This document shows, piece after piece, positions 11,495-23,200 of a stretch of DNA of 64,000 nucleotides. Each line of letters starts with the position of its first letter. The first letter of the stretch is position 1. The DNA comes from Sphaerolaimus hirsutus (lineage: Eukaryota > Nematoda > Chromadorea > Monhysterida > Sphaerolaimidae). A program made the translations under genes and the position numbers. The notes under the pieces were generated by a model. That model was not told where the DNA came from and did not search any database. It was given only the letters and a program-made list of their open reading frames with translations. The DNA lies in contig OZ038458.1 in NCBI GenBank assembly GCA_964036195.1, forward strand, positions 372,001 through 436,000. The letters are read 5' to 3'.

Positions 11495-12634
11495 TAAACC
11501 CCCGTTTACCTAGGTCCGAACGCTTACGAATTTTTGAAAAACGATTCATTCACGGCCCCCCCTAAACTTTTTGGGAAAATTCACCCCATACAAAAGATAG
11601 CCCAAAGAGTCATCTAAATGATGTATGGTATGCCCCCCAATATAAGGCCGCGTGGGCCGTGTAAACGGCCCTCGCATTTTTTTATACAAAAATGCACTGA
11701 TCACCTTGGTCCGAACGTTTCTTTTTATATGCTTATATTCTGTTTTTTAAGGCCAGAATTTGGCCATAATACAGAACAGAGTCCTGGCTTAGTGCCAAAT
11801 GCCATTTCAACGGTTTCTTTCCAGGCAGAAATAAGATAAGGATATTTTCAATTTTCACTGTTTTGTATTGCGATCACGATCAGCTGTGATTGTGATCATT
11901 TTATCTCCTAATGTGAGATCTATTAACACAGAAAATGCTTCCACCAGAAAGAGAAATCTTAAGCGGTTTTTTTAAAACCTACACCGCTTAAATTCACCTA
12001 CCCAAACATTAGATTTTGAGGGGCGAAATTTATTAAACATTGTTAAATTTTACTTACTACTAATTTCCTTCCCCGGATGAAATGTACTAAGTTTAATTAA
12101 TTTCGCCCCTCAAATTCTAATGTTTGGGTAGGTGAATTTAAGCGGTGTAGGTTTTAAAAAAACCGCTTAAGATTTCTCTTTCTGGTGGAAGCATTTTCTG
12201 TGTTAATAGATCTCACATTAGGAGATAAAATGATCACAATCACAGCTGATCGTGATCGCAATACAAAACAGTGAAAATTGAAAATATCCTAATCTTATTT
12301 CTGCCTGGAAAGAAACCGTCGAAATGGCATTTGGCACTAAGCCAGGACTCTGTTCTGTATTATGGCCAAATTCTGGCCTTGAAAAACAGAATATAAGCAT
12401 ATAAAAAGAAACGTTCGGAGCAAGGTGATCAGTGCATTTTTGTATAAAAAAATGCGTGGGTCGTTTACACAGCCCATGCGGCCTTATATTGGGGGGCATA
12501 CCATACATCATTTAGACGACTCTTTGGGCTATCTTTTGTATGGGGTGAATTTTCCCAAAAAGTTTAGGGGGGGCCGTGAATGAATCGTTTTTCAAAAATT
12601 CGTAAGCGTTCGGACCTAGGTAAACGGGGGTTTA
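11495..12634. mobile_element. 1.14-kb foldback element
   Basis: Near-perfect palindrome: the left arm from TAAACCCCCGTTTACCTAGG is repeated inverted up to 12634, arms about 500-540 bp around a loop near 12010-12110. The two arms differ at only a few positions. Mirror-image open frames at 11618-11839 and 12218-12511 are products of the palindrome. Confidence 0.88.
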
Positions 12635-12731
12635 TGTTGACACTAGGTCATATCTGGGAGCTTTTAAAAAAAAACGTTGTTTTTTTAAAAAAAACATCGA
12701 GTTAAAAAAAAACGTTTTTTTTCCAACCCTA

Positions 12732-13094
12732 GCCCCCCCCCCTAAAATTTTACCTGTACAGTGGCGGAATGGCGCCATGGCGCTGGCGCCATTCGTAGAC
12801 GCCACGCCATGGCGCCATTGGCGTTGGCGCTGGCGTCATGAACCGCTGATATGTATGTAAATATACATACATATGGAGAGATGGGCACGAAATTAAACGT
12901 ACTTTACAGATATTTGAGGGTACAGGTGCCGATTTTCCAATAATCCCGTGGACGGTGGAAAAATGCGCGCTCGCGCGCAAAATTTTTACATAGCACCTTG
13001 GGAATTAGTACCGAAAACGGCATTTTCCTCGATTTTTTCCGGTCTCACCCGGGAACGGGGGGGGCTGCAGCCCCCCCCCCTGGATACGTCCTTG
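12732..13094. mobile_element. hAT-type element, right part
   Basis: Has the TTTTACCTGTACAGTGGCGG, GGCGCC and CCCGGGAACGGGG blocks and ends CTGGATACGTCCTTG. The left end is lost at a junction with a CCAACCCTA terminus. It stops 40 bases before the SCaMC exon. Confidence 0.75.
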
Positions 13095-13134
13095 TGTGCT
13101 TTTATGCCAATCTAATCCCAAAGTCATTTCGCAG

Positions 13135-13645
13135 GTGATCGACATCGGCGAGGACCAGGTGCTGCCCGAGGACTTCAGCTCGACCGAGCTGCAGTCGGGC
13201 GCGTGGTGGCGCCATTTGCTTTCTGGCGCCGCCGCTGGCGCGGTCAGTAGAACGTGCACGGCGCCATTGGACAGGTTGAAAGTCTACCTTCAGGTGGGTG
13301 TTTTTGTTGTAGAAGAGTTATTTGTCTTACACTTTCTTCTATGTCTATGAGTTTTCAAATTAGATTGTTTGTACTCCACCTAAAAATTAGCGAAGGTTAA
13401 ATGATGCTATTTTGACAAGAGGGTGGTGTAACTATTTTTGAAATTCACTATTCGTGAAATTTTTGATAAAATCACCTTTTATAATTACGCGTATTAAATA
13501 ACAAATTCTAAATAATCACTGTTCAGACACTCTGTATTGTTCTATTATATTATGGAAATATTTACTGCTACCAATATTTTATGATGTTCGCCTTTGTTCC
13601 ACTTTGCGATGTTATATTTCGTCCACAACATACAGGTGCATTCCC
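13135..13645 (+). CDS. SCaMC-type mitochondrial ATP-Mg/Pi carrier, fragment cut by an assembly gap
   Basis: Exon 13135-13293 (acceptor GCAG, donor GTGGGTG, 53 codons, phase 0) encodes [17 protein letters not shown] followed by [20 protein letters not shown] and PLDRLKV, i.e. the linker and first transmembrane repeat with the PLDRLK carrier signature. In SLC25A24/25-type short calcium-binding carriers this segment follows four EF hands. A second exon appears to start at 13636 after TACAG with codons for V-H-S, which is what follows LKVxxQ in this family, but it runs into the N gap at 13646 after ten bases. No EF-hand exons were found upstream and no later carrier exons downstream, where CDC34 begins. 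So this is either a gene broken by a scaffold misjoin or grossly undersized gap, or an exon fragment. Confidence 0.85.
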
Positions 13646-13845
13646 NNNNNNNNNNNNNNNNNNNNNNNNNNNNNNNNNNNNNNNNNNNNNNNNNNNNNNN
13701 NNNNNNNNNNNNNNNNNNNNNNNNNNNNNNNNNNNNNNNNNNNNNNNNNNNNNNNNNNNNNNNNNNNNNNNNNNNNNNNNNNNNNNNNNNNNNNNNNNNN
13801 NNNNNNNNNNNNNNNNNNNNNNNNNNNNNNNNNNNNNNNNNNNNN
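13646..13845. other. Assembly gap of exactly 200 N
   Basis: A run of exactly 200 N, the same length as the second gap, so a placeholder rather than a measured size. It interrupts the second SCaMC exon. Confidence 0.98.
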
Positions 13846-13995
13846 GTATGAAGTCTATATTGGAACCATATTGAATTTATTGGAGCTATCCGGACTTAAG
13901 AACGACGTGGGTCTCCAAGGGAGGGGGTCCAGGAAATCTATATAGTTTTTCAGAAGTAAATTTTTGGCTTACCCCCTAAAACCCCTCTCCCAAAT

Positions 13996-14154
13996 GGTCC
14001 CACACACAGTTGACATCGTCACCTAATGTCAACTGGTTCCGATCCCAAATCAAATCTTGCTGACGAGCCAACGAACGACGTTCAAATGAAAGCGTGGAAT
14101 TGGGATCGGAACCAGTTGACATTTGGTGTCGATGTAAACTAGTGTGTGTGGGCC
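13996..14154. mobile_element. Hairpin MITE, CACTAGTTGACATCGACACC family, copy 1
   Basis: Inverted ends GTCCCACACACAGTTGACAT and its complement ATTTGGTGTCGATGTAAACT at 14131-14140, both adjoining CCAGTTGACAT/ATGTCAACTGG. Lies between the first gap and the CDC34 exon. Confidence 0.82.
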
Positions 14155-14272
14155 CAATAGAGCAGCTGTCTATATATGTCGATCAATTTTTGAGTAATTT
14201 TGCCCGCAGTTTCCACTCAAAATCACTTTTTGCTTTTCACAATTGATTAGTAATTGTGTTCGCGTCTCGCAG

Positions 14273-17200
14273 GTGCTATGCGAGCATTGTCGCTGGAACT
14301 GAAATCGCTGCAGAATGAGCCTGTAGAAGGGTTCAGAGTGGAAGCGAAAGAAGACAATCTTTTCGAGTGGAATGTGGCCATTTTTGGACCCCCGGGTACT
14401 TTGTACCAGGGGGGCTATTTCAAGGTTGCTTTATTGATTTTTGGGTACTTTTTGGGTTTGACTTTTTATGATCATTTTATCCATCCCAGGAAAAGGGCCT
14501 GGGCTGATCGCCTCTGTTGTATTTTGCTAATCTGATTTGAACTTAAAAAATCAACTCGATTTTTTTTAAATGGAGCTTACAAAAATTTAACCTGAAGTCG
14601 CAGAGTTCCAACGTTCAATCCACAAATCAGGCGTCCACTTCTAAAAAGCGATAACTCCCAAATTTCGAAAATTCAATAAAGCGCGGCAACGGCATCTAGA
14701 ATTTGCACACGGATTCTTCGCCGCTTCGCACATTTTTTAACGTCGCTTGCCCCTTTTCAAGTGTCACATTGACACATTTGTGACAATTTTGAAACAACTT
14801 CCAGCAAGAAGTCGATAATTCCATACTGTAGCTTGGGATGAAAAAATATTGGTATGCGCGCCACTAGACATGCATCATTGGCAGATAATTGAAAATAAGG
14901 CGGAAATGAAAATGTCATTTTCTCGAAATGGAAATTTTTGATTGATTTTTTCGACTTTAACAAGTGGACGCTTTGAACCTAGATCGAATCGAATATATGA
15001 CTCTCATACTTCAAATCCACCCTCCAAACTTCAACCCCCCAACCCCCAGGCGCAACTAAAATTTCCCACCAACTACCCCTACTCCCCTCCGCTGATGCGT
15101 TTCCGCTCGCCCGTGTGGCACCCGAACGTGTACGAAGATGGCAATTTGTGCGTGAGCATTCTGCACCCCCCAGTGGACGACCCCCACAGCGGCGAGTTGG
15201 CTTGCGAACGTTGGAACCCCACCCAGAATGTCAGGTGAGTTGAGATGTGCGGGGGTGTTGGGGTTTGGGGGTGTCGGGGGGTTTGGCCCGGGTTTTGATT
15301 AGGGTTGAAAAAAAAACGTTTTTTTTTAACTCGATGTTTTTTTAATAAAAAAAACGTTTTTTTTATAAAAAAAACGTTTTTTTTTTTAAAAGCTCCCAGA
15401 TATGACCTAGTGTCAACATATATAGGTATATCAGACACTGGCAATACTCTGTGATGTTAAATATGACCATATAATGGCTGTGGAGCCATGGGATAGCATT
15501 ATAAGTGGTGATTTGTGTCAAAAATATCCATTTTTCGTCGACATATCGTTCGTATATCGCCTTATAGTCGAATGTTCGTGACTTCAGGTAAAGTTTGGCA
15601 CGGAATGGTGATCAAACAAGGTTATAAAAGGAGGTTGTTACTTTGGGAGTGAAGTTACACACTGTGGATGTACATGGAAGCACATTACCTCAATATCATA
15701 TATTACAGCAACATATGTCGGCTTATTCACCCATGGTAGCACACAGAAATGGATGTTTTGATACTAAAAATGCAACAAAACCAATGAAAACAACCACCAA
15801 TGTCAATTTGTGTGTGAAATTGCGCACTTGCGCGCAAAAATTTTGCAAAATACCTAGTGCTTAGTACTAAAAATTTCGGCCGATGTTTTTTTTAAAAAAA
15901 AAACATTTCGGACGTCATGTTTTTTAAAAAAAAAAACGTTTAAAAAAAAACATCGGCCAACCCTAGTTTTGATGTAGTGTAAAGTGTCAAAAGTTCAGCG
16001 ATAAAATTTTTTATTTTAATTAACACTTCACACACATTATGGGATGTGGGACTTCAACTACATCCTGTTGAGTTTCATGTGAAGTTTTAAATGGAATACA
16101 AACTTGTCAAGTGCGAAGAAACGTTTGCCAGACGTGAAATTTGGTCAGGCGTTTGCCGATGCGGACGGAACCGTACTGGCATTCCGCACCCTTCAAAGTG
16201 TAAAATGTCGCCCAAATTTGACAAATGTCATGCAAAATGTCAAACGTTCAGTAAATTTTTAAATAAAGTTCTTGTTTTTTATTGACATTTTACTTTTTTC
16301 CTTACACTTTAATGGGTGCGGCAATTCTACAGTGTGTTCTACAGTATGTAACATCACTGTCAATGTATTAGCGTTCTCGTAAAACGATATTGAAGCACTA
16401 ATCCATGCTGAACTGCACTTGAAGTCACGAACGTTCGACAAAAGGTGATACCGTATTTCCTCGAATTACCCCCGCGGTTTATTTTTTCAGAGTGAAAATT
16501 TTGAGAGAAAAACATGAAAAATGCAACAATAACCACCATTTATAAGTTTTTACAGCCTTATATAAGGACGTAGATGGTATAAACGATGTGCTAACGTAAC
16601 GCAGTGAGCGTTTTGAACGTCTGTTATGCATTTCCCGGACCAGAAATTAATAGTGCCCATTTTGAGGGGGGGGGGGTATTTCGAGGAAATACGGTATACG
16701 TAATAAGTCGACGAAAAATGGATATTTTTGAAAGAAATCACTGCTTATAATGCTATCCCATGACTCCACGGTCATAATATGACCACAATAGATATAACAA
16801 TACATTGTCTGACACATTACATAGACCAAGGACGTAGCCAGGGGGGGGGGGGGGGGCGGGGGGGGGGCGGCCGCCCCCCCCCTTCCCGGGCCGGGCCAAA
16901 AAATGTGCCAAAAATGGCACTTCCAGAAGACGCTTTTATCACAGTTTTAAAAAATTTTGCGCGCGAGCGCGCATATTACCGTCACACGACATATTTTCAT
17001 TTGACCAGTATCCACGGCCTCAAAGCCAGTAAAACCCCCCTAAATTCCGTCCTTGTCGCTGTATATGCCTGTAAGATACAGACGTATACAGCTGTTTTGG
17101 CGCCAATGCCAGCGCAAGCGGCGCCATGGCGTCACGCCTACGAATGGCGCCAGCGCCATAGCGCCATTCCCCTACTGCAGAGGCAAAATTTTAGGGGGGG

Positions 17201-20200
17201 GGGCCACGTTCGCCGGGCTCCGTATACAATCCGCCCCCCCGCTCAAAAATCCTGGCTACTTCCCTGACATAGACATATTTGTCTCTATACCCCCATTTTG
17301 GGAGATTTAAAAAATCTTATTTAAATTTAAAAAAATCAATTTTTTAAAATTGATTTTTTTCCAACCCTACTTCACCCAAAATCAAACATCACGCCATTCA
17401 CAAATTCAACCACAAATTCACACAACAAAACCTCTGGCAGGACGATCCTGCTGTCGGTGATATCGCTGTTGAACGAGCCGAACACGTCGTCGCCGGCGAA
17501 CGTGGACGCGAGCGTCATGTACAGGAAGTGGAGGGACGACCCCAAGCACGACCAGTACGCAAACATTGTCAGGTCGGTGCCCGATTAACGGTGGACGTTT
17601 CCAACGCTGATAACTGTTTTAAATACGTTTGAGTTTACTGGGATGAATCATTTGTGAGCTGCGAACGTGATATTCCAACTCAAAGTGAATTCAAACGTGT
17701 TCAAAACAGATTTTTAAGCTTTTTCTAACCGCCAACTGGTGTTCATACTTACACAATCACAGTACTCTCATTATGCTGTATTTGCCCAGCAGTTCTTTTG
17801 AACCGACGCGTATGACCCCTGGGCAACTGCGCTCATTGGACAATTGCGTGCACGCAGTGCGCCGTAAACACCCCCGGACAAACGCGGCACATTTTGTAGC
17901 GCCCGGACAACCGAGCCAAACTGACGCTTGGCCGTGCTGCGCGCTGTACGTCAACCCACCGCGTGTGCCGCGATGCGTTTTTTTAAAACAATGCGCGGCG
18001 AAGCCGGCCCTAGGGTTCAAACGATATATGGGGAGTTCCATTCTAAAATTTCACGAGCGCCAAATCCAGAAAAACGAGTTACGCGTGGATTTGACCTCCA
18101 CCGTATAGTTTTTCACATTTTAGAAAAAAATCAGCGTTATACACTACCGTGCATAAAAGTGCGGAATCTGGTAGCATGCCCAGTTCTGGCGATGTTCCAA
18201 CGCAGAGATCCATTGTTGCCAAGTATATAGCCATCTGTTTGATTCGCAGTAGTGTTAATAATATGCATGCAAAAAATTATTTTTCAATCTTACCCATATG
18301 CCATTCTAGGACAAGAAATATGTAAACGCCTCACTTTGTTCATCGTTCATAATAGTCCGGAAAACGTCACTTAAGCTATTCTAAGGTTAAGAAACCCCTG
18401 AAAAAAACGGATGGTTAGATAGAGGGCATGATCGACAGCACAAAATGCAAGAAAAAATTATTATATATATTCCATTTTTTAAAGATATAGCGATTTGAAC
18501 GTGACACTGCTCGTTCTGTGTATCCCATGGTATGAGTCGAAATATGCATGCTGGATTACACCTTCAAGCTGCACAGTGGTGTTTTCAACTCTTTATCATA
18601 CAGAAGACACTTCAGGGTACCTAGGTACACTACCTACAGTGAACCCTGATCATCCGAAAAAATATGTTCTTAGGCCAAAAATGTTGATGATTTCATTTGG
18701 CCAAATTTGTTCCTGAAAATGATGAAAATTTATAAATAATCATTTGGCCTAAGAACATGATTTAACCAGACTCCTATGTATTTTACAAGCTACCTACCTA
18801 TATGGTTATGTAACCTCAAGAGTGCTCTAGGTTATGCACCAATCTAATCTCAGCTGTGTGTGATTGTACTTGATCTGTATGTCAGTTTTCATGTTGAAAT
18901 GGTGGAAACACAGAAAGAGCAGTGTCACGTTCATATCGCTATATCTTTAAATATGGAATATATATATGAGAATTTTTTCTTGCTTTTTGTGTTATCGATC
19001 ATGCCCTTTATCTAACCATTCATATTTTCAGGGCATTCTTAAGTTTAGAATAGCTTAAGTGACATTTTCCGGACTATTATGAACGATGAACGAAGTGAGG
19101 TGTTTTCATATTTCTTATCATAGAATGGCAATGAGTAAAATTAGAAAAAAAATTTTTGCATGCATATTATCAACACTACTGTGCATCAAACCGATGGCTA
19201 TATACTTGTCAGCCATGTTTCTCTGCGTTGGAACATCACCAGAACAATGCATGCTACCAGATTCCGCACTTTTATGCACGGTAGTGTAGTCCATTTCGTT
19301 CCCGAGATACAGTAGTACCGATTTTTAAAAAAATCCCAATTTTCACATCGAAAGTTCACATATCCATGACCAATCCTCTATGAAAAACAGCACATCGAAA
19401 ATGCATAAATCCATCTCAGACCGCCGGAGTTTCATATCGAAAATGCACATAGCCAAAAAATAGTTTCATTTCCAAAAATGCACGCGTGCTTCGGCGCGGC
19501 CGCAAAGAGCTGGCCGGAATTCCCATACAAAAAAGTTTAATTTCCAAAAATGCATACGTGAATTTCCAAATCTATTTTGCACTATAAATCAAATATGCGT
19601 GCATATATTGATTTGAAAACTTAGGTAGAGGTACTTTTAGACACGGGCTTTGCAGTGATGTGATTTGTTTTTGCCTACGATGCACCGTTAAGAAGTTATT
19701 TAACATTTTATTTCAAATGTTCATATTTGTTCCCAATTTTGGGTGACATACAAAATCTCACATAACTCCCTAAATATTTCCCGGCCAACAAAATTTGTGG
19801 GTACAAAAATGGTAGAGAAATGTCGGATCTATCTGACAAGTACAAGGCAAGCTTTGTCGCCCAAACATAGCGCCGTCGGGCTATCGTCAAACTTAAAAAT
19901 GCGATTTTGAAAAATTGAAAATTGTGGATATATGCGTTTTTAGAATGAAACTCCTCATAACGCATCGGATATCGACCATTTTTCATATCGAAAATTTTGA
20001 AAAAATATCGAATATCGATATCGAAAAGTCATATCGTTCGAACCCTAGCCGGCCCAGATGGGTGCGCTGCGCGGCGGAAGTGCCTCTAGACAACGGCCGC
20101 CGCTCGCGCGCTGCCAAACGTACACAGCGCGTGTGCCGCGGTTGTCCAAGGATGTTTGCTGTCCATTGCGTGCACATGTGCGGCTGTTTGATGTCCACAT

Positions 20201-23200
20201 GTGTTGAGGCTTTGAATCATTTCGAAAGCTAATTCTAACTCCTTAAACATAATCAATCAAGCTACTTAACAAGATTAATTTTTCGATCCCCAAATCCAAG
20301 CACATTAAGTTACAATAGAAACAACCACTTACCAAAAAAGTCACAATAAAAACAAGCACTTGGGGAGTTTCATTCTAAAAGTGCATATATCCAAGTTTTT
20401 CGAGATTTCAAAATCGCATTTCAAAGTTTGACACTGGCCCGACAGCGCCACGTTTGAGTGTCAATGTTTGCCCCACACTTTTCGGATACCTCAAACATTT
20501 TTCTAAATTTTTGATATATATAACCACCAGTGGCCCGTGATCTATATGCGAGTTACAGCCCGTTTCGTCCGACGTGTTCAGAGTTTCATATCGTAAGTGC
20601 ATAAGCGCCACCTAGTGAAGGTGGCGCTTATGCACTTACGATATGAAACTCTGAATTTTAACTCAGAGAATGCTTTTATGGGAAGAGTCCCCGTTAGTGA
20701 TGGAATGGCGCCCTTTAATGGCGCCCTTTTCTATGGCGCCATCTGGCGCCCGGCGCCATTATTTCGAATGGCGCCATGGCGCCCTTGGCGCTTGGCGCCA
20801 TTTTCGCTGGCGCCAATTTGGCGCCCGGCGCCATTGTTTTGGATGGCGCCAAAATTACGCAAATAAATGTGATAAAATAGGACATTTTATCGTAGATCGT
20901 TACACAAAGCAGTCCGTATTTTCTCGAAACACCTCCCTCGAATAAACCCCCTTCAAAATATACCCAGATTTTTTCAAGCTTAGTAAAAAAACCTCCCCCT
21001 CGAAATACCCCGGTTGGAATAAGGTACATCATGTACACAATGTACATGATATATTAATCGATCCCAATATGCATCACAGCTAGGGTGTCAACAAAAACTT
21101 TTTGGCGGAAAACGGAAACGGAAACGGAAAAATTTTAACACTTGCCGGAAAACGGAAATGGAAACGGAAAATTTTTTGCACTTGGCGGAAAACGGAAAAA
21201 TGAAAGACCGGAAAACGGAAACGGAAACGGAAAAATTTGCTGAAATAATGCCGGAAACGGAAAAAATTTGCGGAAATTTTGCCGGAAACGGAAAAAAAAT
21301 TGCAGAAAGTTATCCAGAAATAAATTTTTTGCAGAAATCTTGCTAGAAATACAAAAAATTCACATAATTGAGCACCTGCATGCATGTTTACCAGTTTGGT
21401 TGAAACAAAAATCAGAAAATTGAGCTGGAAAGTTAAAAAAGTAGGAAAAACAGACAATTGAACCGGAAAACAGAAAAACGGCGGAAAAACTGAAAATTTA
21501 GCCGGAAAACGGAAAATGAGCCGGAAAAACGGAAACGGAAAAAAAAATTTGCAGCTGGAAAACGGAAACGGAAAAAAAATTGCCCGCGGAAAGCGGAAAA
21601 CGGAAAGTTGACACCCTAATCACAGCCACACATGACTAGTTTGTGTAGCCATCTACCTTCATACATCTAAATATACTGTATTTCCTCGAAATACCCTCCC
21701 CCCCTTGAAATACCCCCTTAAAATGGACACTATGAACTTATAACCCCCCTCGAAATACCCCCCCCAAATATAGTGTATAGAGGATGTAAATGACAAAAGC
21801 AACAGTTTTATCCTGGAAACGCAGAATACATGTTAAAAACAATAACCGTGTTATGTTAGAACAGAGTTTGTGTTGTCTAGGTACTTATAAATATAAGTCT
21901 ATAGAGTCTTATAGATGGCTGTTTTGTTGCATATTTCAACGTCTGTGCACGTTACAAACAACAATTTAGTACTGTGAGATCACAAAATTTCTGGCGTAAT
22001 AATAACCCTCACTCGAAATACCCCCCTCAAAATTTTCACTCTGAAAAAATAAACCCCCGGGGGGTAATTCGAGGAAATACGGTATGTCAAAGCCCATCTC
22101 TAATAAACACCTTCCCGATCAAGTCCGGCCGCCTATTTTTTTTTCACTTCGCAGGCCATATCTCCGGTTGCGGGAGGGGTGGAAAACTAAAAGTTGGGTG
22201 GTATATAGGTGCAATCCCCCACTACCCCGCATGAATAAATGAGGCAGCGGCGACTCACTATAGAGGGGGTCGCCGCTGCCCCATTTATTCATGCGGGGTA
22301 GTGGGGGGTTGCGCCTATATACCACCTAAGTTTTAGCTTTCCACCCCTCCCGCAACCGGAGATATGGCCTGCGAAGTGAAAAAAAAAATAGGCGGCCGGA
22401 CTTGATCGGGAAGGTGTTTACGATCTGTCTCGCAAATTTCTGGGGAGCAATACATTCACCCCTTGAATAAACCCCACCACCCTCCAAATGCCCCCCTCGA
22501 ACTGTGACATAACTTTGCACACTGAAAAAAACCCTATGGGTATTTCGAGGAAATACGGTATAGCTGCAATGTAAATTGGCAGCCATTAAAACATCATGTT
22601 CATTGTAAACATGATGTACCTTATTACAGATGGGGGGTGTCGAGTGGGGGTTATTTTTTCCCCAGCTCGCTCAGACCTGGGGGTATTTCAAAGGGGGGTT
22701 TATTCAAGGGGCACTTGGAGGGAATACGGTAACATACTGCTGTTCTAAAAAAGCTTATGTTATGATATACTTGCTAAAATAGTACTTTTTATCGTTGGCG
22801 CCATTTTGGCGCCTGGTGCCATTTTTCCTGGCGCCCTTTGGCGCCCGGCGCCATTTTTTCAGATGGCGCCGTGGCGCCATTGGCGCTTGGCGCCATTTTC
22901 TCTGGCGCCCTTTGGCGCCCGGCCCCATTATTCTGAATGGCGGCATGGCGCCATTGGCGCCTGGCGCCATTTTTCTTGGCGCTTTTCCATCACTAGCTCC
23001 TGTATGATGACTTGGAAAAGCAAAAATTTTTGACATTGCTATAAATATAAATAATTGGTTAAAATAGGTACTGCATTTCCTCAAAATACCCCCCTTGAAT
23101 TAACCCCCCTTGAATTAACCCCCCTCGAAATACCCCCAGGTGTTTTTGAGCTGGGGAAAAAATACCCCCCCCCCTCGAAATACCTCCCATCTGAAATGAT

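Noticed and set aside
11618..12511. Matching open frames of 73 and 97 codons on opposite strands
   Set aside because: They are mirror images produced by the palindrome 11495-12634, with no domain and no splice context.
13581..13945. Open frames running through the N gap
   Set aside because: They are translations of undefined bases. Only the ten bases 13636-13645 after a splice acceptor carry information.
22795..23033. Open frames rich in W, R, A and P in GGCGCC regions
   Set aside because: The alanine/arginine/tryptophan pattern comes from ggcgccatt repeats in several frames and on both strands.
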